DNA of 64,000 bases from an uncultured Geobacter sp. (GTDB lineage: Bacteria > Desulfobacterota > Desulfuromonadia > Geobacterales > CAIOGM01). Every line of letters starts with the position of its first letter. Position 1 is the stretch's first letter. Location: the NCBI GenBank assembly GCA_903902855.1, contig CAIUWK010000072.1, positions 62,001 to 126,000 of the forward strand. Reading direction: 5' to 3'. The position numbers and the translations under genes were made by a program. Below are positions 59,506-64,000 of this stretch, piece by piece. Under the pieces are notes generated by a model. That model worked only from the letters and a program-made list of their open reading frames with translations, was not told the DNA's origin and searched no databases.

Positions 59506-62211
59506 ATGCAGACCCCATCTATTCTCCCGGGAAGACTCTTCCGGGTTGTCGCCGCCTATCCCCGTGTGATAGTCGCTTTCTCACTCCTCCTCTCCCTCCT
59601 CTCGCTGCTCTATACGAAGCACTCCATGGAATATCTCACCGGTCGGGATGACCTGATGCCCAAGAACCGGCAGTTTTTTCTCAACAACGCTACGTACAAC
59701 CGGGAGTTCGGGGGACCCGACGAGATCGTCGCGGTGATGGAGAGCGGTGACCGGGAGCAGGCGACTCTCTTCGGGGAGCGGCTGGAGCAGGCGCTGAGGA
59801 AGGAAAAGGGGCGGTTCAGCGATATCTTCTTCCCCGGAGGGCTCCCTTTTTTCCGTAAAAACGGTCTCCTTTTCATGCCGTTGGCCGATATCAAGGCGCT
59901 GAAGAAGAACCTCCTCATGGCGCAACCGGTCCTGAAGGCGCTCTCCGCCTCCCCCTCGGTGCAGACGCTCTTCACCTTTCTCACCGGCGAGATCGATGCC
60001 TGGCTGGCCGGGGACCGAAGCTCCCCCGTGGAACAGGCGCGGCTGGCCCGGATCACCTTCATGCTGGAGAAGCTGGATATCGGTTTCAGCTCCTTCGGCA
60101 AGGGGGGGCTCTCCAACCTCTCCCTGGAAGGGTTTTTCCTCGGCTCCGGCGGCGAAGATTCGGCCTTTGCCAGGGCCGGGAAGATGCAGATCCTCACCGT
60201 GACCCCCGTGGAAAAGAGCGGCAGCTTCGTTCCGGCGGAGGAGGCCATCGCCACTGTCCGCCGGGAGATCGAACTTCTGAAAAAACTCCCCGAATTCAAG
60301 GGGGTGACGGTGGGGCTCACCGGCGTCCCGGTTCTTGAGCATGAGGAGATGACCACCAGCCAGAGGGATATCACCCTGGCCACGGTGGTCTCCCTGATCC
60401 TCACGGTGATCCTGCTCCTCGTCGCCTTCCGGGGGCTTAGCACCATGCTGGCGGCCATGATCTCCCTGGGGGTGGCCATCTCCCTCTCCTTCGGCTTCGC
60501 CACCCTGGCAGTGGGGCATCTCAATATCCTCTCCATGGTCTTTGCCATCATGCTCATCGGTATCGGCATCGAATACGGCATCCAGGTGGTGCTTCGTTAC
60601 AAGGAAGAGCTGGCCCTGGGGATGGATGAGGAGGAGGCCATCGGTCAGGGACTGAACCGGAACATCTGGGCCATAGTCATGGCTGCCGCCACGGTGGCTG
60701 CCGCCTTCCTGACTTTTGTGGCCACGGACTTCAAGGGGATCTCCGAACTGGGGATCATCGCGGGGGGTGGGGTCGCCATCTGCGTTCTGGTGACTTTTAC
60801 CGTCCTTCCCGCCCTTCTGGTCATCATGGCAAGGAGAAGACAGGCACGAGGCGCGGGGCGCGGGGCACCTGGAAGTTCAAACCCGGCGCCAAGTGCCAAG
60901 CGCCAAGCGCCGGTATATACCTTCCTCTTCGGCCATCCCAAGGGTGTGCTCGTGGTCACGGCGCTCCTCTGTCTCGCCTCTCTCTACCCCGTGAGCCGGA
61001 TCGTCTTCGATTACAACCTCATGAACCTCCAGGCCAAAGGGCTGGAGTCGGTGACCTACGCCTACAAGCTGATGCGGAGTTCTGAAAATTCCGGCTATTT
61101 TGCCGTGACCATGGCGAATTCACCACAGGAGGTCCGGGAAAAGACGAAGCGGCTGGAGGCGCTCCCCGAGGTGGACCATGTGGTCAGCCTCCTCACCTTC
61201 ATTCCCGATCAGCAACAGGAGAAGCTGGCGGAACTGGCGGAACTCCGGCAAGAGCTGGGGGAGGTGAAGCCGGCCCCCTATGAAGAGGATCTGAAGGTCA
61301 TGGAGCTCCCTGCGGTCTTTGAAAAATTCCGGGACAGTGTGGATAAGCTGACGAAACTCCTGGCCGCGGAGAAGAGGAGCGAGGCCAGGCCGGTGGGGAA
61401 ATTCCTGGGAACACTGGACAGCTTCTTCAAGGGGCTGGAGAAGGAGAAAGATACCAACGCCGTGGGGATGCTCCGGGATTTCCAGGGGGGGATGTTCGCC
61501 TCGCTCCCCCAGAAGATCGGGATGCTCAAGGAGACCCTCAACGCCGCACCGGTAACCGAGGCGGATATCCCCCAGGAGCTTCGGAAGCGGTTCGTGGGTA
61601 AAACCGGGAAATTCGCCCTGCAGATCGCTCCCAAGAAGGAAATTTTTGACCGGGAGCCGCTGGAGGCCTATCTCAAGGGGGTTCGCTCGGTGGCGCCTGC
61701 CGCCGCAGGGGAGCCGGTCATGGTCTACGAGTCCATGACCATCATGCGCGAATCCTACGAGACCGCCTTCATTTACGCCTTTATCGCCATTGTCGCCATC
61801 CTTCTCCTCGCCTTCCGGAGCGTGGTTTTCGCCCTCATCGGTCTGGTGCCGCTGGTGGTGGGACTCCTCTTCATGGTGGCGGGGATGTGGCTCTGCGGGA
61901 TCAGCTTCAACTCCGCCAACATCATCGTGCTGCCGCTCATCCTGGGGATCGCGGTGGATTCGGGGATCTACATCATCAACCGGTTCCGCCGGGAGGATGA
62001 GACCGCGGTGGAGGTGGTGACCCGGAGCACCGGTCTCGGGGTGATCTACAATACCCTCACCATCATGGCCAGCTTCGGGGCGCTCATGGTGGCCCACCAT
62101 CAGGGGGTCTTCAGTATCGGCGCGGTCATGTCCCTGGGGATGATCGCCTGCCAGTTCGCCTTCATCCTCGTGCTTCCGGCGATCCTGACGCTGGTGGGGA
62201 AGAGGCGGTGA
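59506..62211 (+). CDS. hpnN: RND-family exporter, hopanoid-associated (HpnN type)
   Basis: The 901-residue inner-membrane protein has the MMPL/RND layout: one helix at the N-terminus, a large periplasmic loop, five helices (about 290-440), then the same again after about residue 475. HpnN carries hopanoids to the outer membrane, and the HpnI gene downstream supports that call. The short cytoplasmic linker at about residues 446-470 (QARGAGRGAP..., PSAKRQAP) is encoded by a heptamer-repeat palindrome, unlike the rest of the protein. GAAAGG lies upstream of the ATG. Confidence 0.85.
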   Translation: MQTPSILPGRLFRVVAAYPRVIVAFSLLLSLLSLLYTKHSMEYLTGRDDLMPKNRQFFLNNATYNREFGGPDEIVAVMESGDREQATLFGERLEQALRKEKGRFSDIFFPGGLPFFRKNGLLFMPLADIKALKKNLLMAQPVLKALSASPSVQTLFTFLTGEIDAWLAGDRSSPVEQARLARITFMLEKLDIGFSSFGKGGLSNLSLEGFFLGSGGEDSAFARAGKMQILTVTPVEKSGSFVPAEEAIATVRREIELLKKLPEFKGVTVGLTGVPVLEHEEMTTSQRDITLATVVSLILTVILLLVAFRGLSTMLAAMISLGVAISLSFGFATLAVGHLNILSMVFAIMLIGIGIEYGIQVVLRYKEELALGMDEEEAIGQGLNRNIWAIVMAAATVAAAFLTFVATDFKGISELGIIAGGGVAICVLVTFTVLPALLVIMARRRQARGAGRGAPGSSNPAPSAKRQAPVYTFLFGHPKGVLVVTALLCLASLYPVSRIVFDYNLMNLQAKGLESVTYAYKLMRSSENSGYFAVTMANSPQEVREKTKRLEALPEVDHVVSLLTFIPDQQQEKLAELAELRQELGEVKPAPYEEDLKVMELPAVFEKFRDSVDKLTKLLAAEKRSEARPVGKFLGTLDSFFKGLEKEKDTNAVGMLRDFQGGMFASLPQKIGMLKETLNAAPVTEADIPQELRKRFVGKTGKFALQIAPKKEIFDREPLEAYLKGVRSVAPAAAGEPVMVYESMTIMRESYETAFIYAFIAIVAILLLAFRSVVFALIGLVPLVVGLLFMVAGMWLCGISFNSANIIVLPLILGIAVDSGIYIINRFRREDETAVEVVTRSTGLGVIYNTLTIMASFGALMVAHHQGVFSIGAVMSLGMIACQFAFILVLPAILTLVGKRR
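60846..60914. repeat. Heptamer-repeat palindrome inside hpnN
   Basis: Left arm GGCGCGG GGCGCGG GGCACCT; right arm GGCGCCA AGTGCCA AGCGCCA AGCGCCG. The arms are complementary (GGCGC against GCGCC) and the insertion keeps the reading frame. Confidence 0.7.
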
Positions 62212-62366
62212 AGGCCGGGACTCGGGACTGGGGACCGGTAAAATCGGATTCTTGACGCTTGGCCTGTGGCGCTTCTCCCCTCGCCCCTTGTGGGAGAGGG
62301 GCCGGGGGTGAGGGGGACGGTGATTGGGAGATGACGCTGGTGAAGAGAGAGTGTAAAGGAGTAAAG
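62212..62366. repeat. Repeat-rich leader before the methyltransferase
   Basis: A single heptamer arm GGGACTC GGGACTG GGGACCG (62217-62240) is followed by the palindrome CTCCCCTCGCCCC...GGGGTGAGGGG (about 62275-62315), a widely distributed interspersed repeat in proteobacteria. Confidence 0.65.
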
Positions 62367-62939
62367 ATGGGTGCTGACGGGTTGCGGGGGGCTACGGCGC
62401 TCTCCCACCTCTTTCTCCGGGAGGGGGTGAGAGAGGGAAACCGGGTGGTGGATGCCACCTGCGGTAACGGCCACGATACCCTCCTCCTGGCCGAACTGGT
62501 GGGGGGGGGAGGAAAGGTCTGGGGGTTTGATATCCAGGAGTCGGCCATCGTTGCCACCTCCCTCCTGCTGGAGTCCGCCGGTTGCCGTGATCAGGTTGAA
62601 CTGATCCACGGAGGGCACGAACAGCTGGGTTCTTTTGTCTCCGGGCCGGTGGATGCCATGGTCTTCAATCTCGGCTACCTTCCCGGCGGGGACAAGAGCT
62701 GTGTGACGCATCCACGGGAGACCTTGGCGGCGCTGGCTCGGGGAGCCGAACTCCTCTCCCCCGGCGGAAGAATCTGCATCGCCCTTTATACCGGTCACCC
62801 CGGCGCAACGGAGGAGGCGGAGGCCGTGGATGGCTGGGCTGCCGGACTCCTCCCCAGGGAGTTTCATGTCTGGCGCTGCCGGCAGATGAACCGCTCCCCT
62901 GTGGCGCCGTATCTGATCCTCATCGAAAAGGGGTGCTGA
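62367..62939 (+). CDS. Class I SAM-dependent methyltransferase, MnmM (YtqB)-like
   Basis: The 190-residue protein has the SAM motif VVDATCGNGHDT and the FNLGYLPGGDKS segment (NPPY-like position) typical of the YtqB/rRNA-methylase family. In Bacillus this family (MnmM) methylates 5-aminomethyl-2-thiouridine of tRNA. The ATG at 62367 is chosen for AAAGGAG seven bases upstream; upstream in-frame starts pass through repeats. The next gene begins one base after its stop, so it is in an operon with HpnI. Confidence 0.85.
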   Translation: MGADGLRGATALSHLFLREGVREGNRVVDATCGNGHDTLLLAELVGGGGKVWGFDIQESAIVATSLLLESAGCRDQVELIHGGHEQLGSFVSGPVDAMVFNLGYLPGGDKSCVTHPRETLAALARGAELLSPGGRICIALYTGHPGATEEAEAVDGWAAGLLPREFHVWRCRQMNRSPVAPYLILIEKGC

Positions 62940-64000
62940 ATGTTCCGGACCATCCTCCCGTTTCTTGTCATCCTTCCCCCCCTGGCGTACAACCTCCTGG
63001 CTCTCCGGTGCGGTCACCGCTATTTTCGGCGAACCTCAACTCTTCCAGACCATACGCCGCCGGTGACCATCATCAAACCGGTGAAGGGGATGGACGGGGA
63101 GAGTTTCGAGAACTTCGCTTCATTCTGTTGCCAGGAGTATCCGGTTTTTCAGATCATCTTTGCCGTGGCCGACGAGAACGACCCGGTGCTGCCGGTCATC
63201 CGACGGCTCATGGCGGTATATCCGGAGATCACCATTGACCTGGTGGTGGACGACCGGAAGTACGGGCCCAACTACAAGGTCTGCAACCTCATGAATGCCT
63301 ATCCGCTGGCCAGGCATGACCTGATTATCGTCTGCGACAGCGACATCCGGGTGGGGCCGGAGTATCTCCGAAACGTCTGCTCCCATTTTGCCGATCCGGC
63401 TGTGGGGCTGGTCTCCTCCCTCTACCGGAGTTCCCATGTCCATGGCTGGACCACGGCTCTGGAGGCGCTGGGTTTCACCACGGAGATGGTCCCCAACGTC
63501 ATGGTGGCCCGCTCTCTGGAGGGACTCACCTTTGCCCTGGGCGCCTCCATGGCGGTGCGGCGGGAGGCGCTGGAGGGGATCGGCGGTTTTTCCTCGCTGG
63601 TGGAGTATCTGGCGGATGACTATCAGCTGGGGAACAAGGTTCACCTGGCAGGCTGGCGTCTGGAACTCTCCGACCATGTGGTGGAGAGCATGATGAAGGA
63701 GGAGAGCTTTCGGGAGGTCTTCTCCCGTCAGCTTCGGTGGTGCCGGACCATGCGGGTGAGCCGTCCCGGTGGCTATGCCGGCTCAGGGATCGTGCAGCCG
63801 TTCCCTTTGGCGCTCCTGGCGCTCCTCGTCTCCGGCTTCACTCTTCCCGGAGTGGCTGCGGCCTTGCTCCTCTATCTGGTCAGGGGAGGGGTGGCGATCA
63901 TCTACAGTTGCTGCTATCTGGGGGACCGGCTCCTGCCGGGGCGGCTCTGGCTTCTTCCTCTGAGAGACTTCATCGCCTTCACCACCTGGTTTCTCTCGTT
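62940..64000 (+). CDS. hpnI: HpnI-type glycosyltransferase (cut by the window edge)
   Basis: The frame starting at ATG 62940 runs open to the end (353 residues so far). It has an N-terminal membrane helix, a GT2 domain with DSDIRV (metal-binding DxD), the ADDYQLG acid and the QLRWCRTMR (QxxRW) motif, then C-terminal helices. This is the ceramide-glucosyltransferase-like HpnI, which adds N-acetylglucosamine to bacteriohopanetetrol. The gene follows hpnN and an MnmM-like gene, as in Geobacter hopanoid clusters. The true C-terminus lies beyond the window. Confidence 0.88.
   Translation, partial: MFRTILPFLVILPPLAYNLLALRCGHRYFRRTSTLPDHTPPVTIIKPVKGMDGESFENFASFCCQEYPVFQIIFAVADENDPVLPVIRRLMAVYPEITIDLVVDDRKYGPNYKVCNLMNAYPLARHDLIIVCDSDIRVGPEYLRNVCSHFADPAVGLVSSLYRSSHVHGWTTALEALGFTTEMVPNVMVARSLEGLTFALGASMAVRREALEGIGGFSSLVEYLADDYQLGNKVHLAGWRLELSDHVVESMMKEESFREVFSRQLRWCRTMRVSRPGGYAGSGIVQPFPLALLALLVSGFTLPGVAAALLLYLVRGGVAIIYSCCYLGDRLLPGRLWLLPLRDFIAFTTWFLS

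Overview
The window is a chromosomal stretch of a GC-rich Gram-negative bacterium that most resembles the Geobacter/Pelobacter group (Desulfuromonadia, formerly Deltaproteobacteria). The supporting signs are the gene order rimP-nusA-rnpM/L7Ae-infB-rbfA-nrnA-truB-rpsO-pnp-M16 protease-dut, the pair hisZ-purA, selA, a PEP-CTERM protein behind a sigma-54-type promoter, an HpnN/HpnI hopanoid locus and a propionyl-CoA/methylmalonyl-CoA gene set. The genus is an inference. I see no rRNA, tRNA, CRISPR array, phage or classical insertion sequence.

Layout. 1-2833: tail of a DUF2442 protein, then hisD-hisB-hisH. 2928-5613: a lysine-rich secreted protein, then on the minus strand a DsbC-like thioredoxin-fold protein, an isolated LarC C-terminal domain and cinA. 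6012-11753: glutamate dehydrogenase; a minus-strand operon (K+ channel, sugar isomerase-like/thioesterase fusion, zinc ribbon); and selA. 11899-25061: a cell-surface block with a 2146-residue RCC1/InlB-repeat/discoidin/Ig-like protein, a PEP-CTERM protein, a large lipoprotein, a YjbH-family outer-membrane protein and a Sel1-repeat protein. 25246-26529: a GlcF-like iron-sulfur protein. 26744-35378: propionate module with a XRE-cupin regulator, acyl-CoA carboxylase carboxyltransferase and biotin carboxylase/BCCP subunits, a thymidylate-kinase-like protein without the P-loop lysine, methylmalonyl-CoA mutase catalytic subunit, an inserted GxxExxY nuclease-fold gene and methylmalonyl-CoA epimerase. 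35733-41648: an outer-membrane beta-barrel protein, an FG-GAP-like secreted protein, hisZ and purA. 41832-45465: radA, a small membrane protein, a FabH-type KAS III and a 56-residue membrane peptide. 45744-59341: the nusA-infB-pnp information-processing cluster. 59506-64000: HpnN-type RND exporter, MnmM-like methyltransferase and HpnI (cut by the window edge).

How the genes fit together. The propionate module would interconvert propionyl-CoA and succinyl-CoA under the XRE-cupin regulator. The vitamin-B12-binding mutase subunit and the MeaB chaperone are not in the window. The surface block looks like a set of exported proteins, at least one with a sigma-54/enhancer-type control region. The nusA operon has a promoter followed by a leader terminator, as expected for attenuation.

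The most unusual signal is between and inside genes. Two families of short-period palindromic repeats are scattered through the window. One is built from tandem 7-bp units whose sequence differs at each locus (2.1, 8.4, 27.3, 41.7-41.8, 46.2, 51.2, 54.1, 60.9 and 62.2 kb); two copies lie in frame inside proteins. The other is built from 9-bp units of the type CCACRGAGN; it forms an empty palindrome at 3.3 kb and frames the GxxExxY gene at 34.5-35.0 kb, where the repeat itself encodes the start of the protein. This points to an uncharacterised mobile or repeat-linked system.
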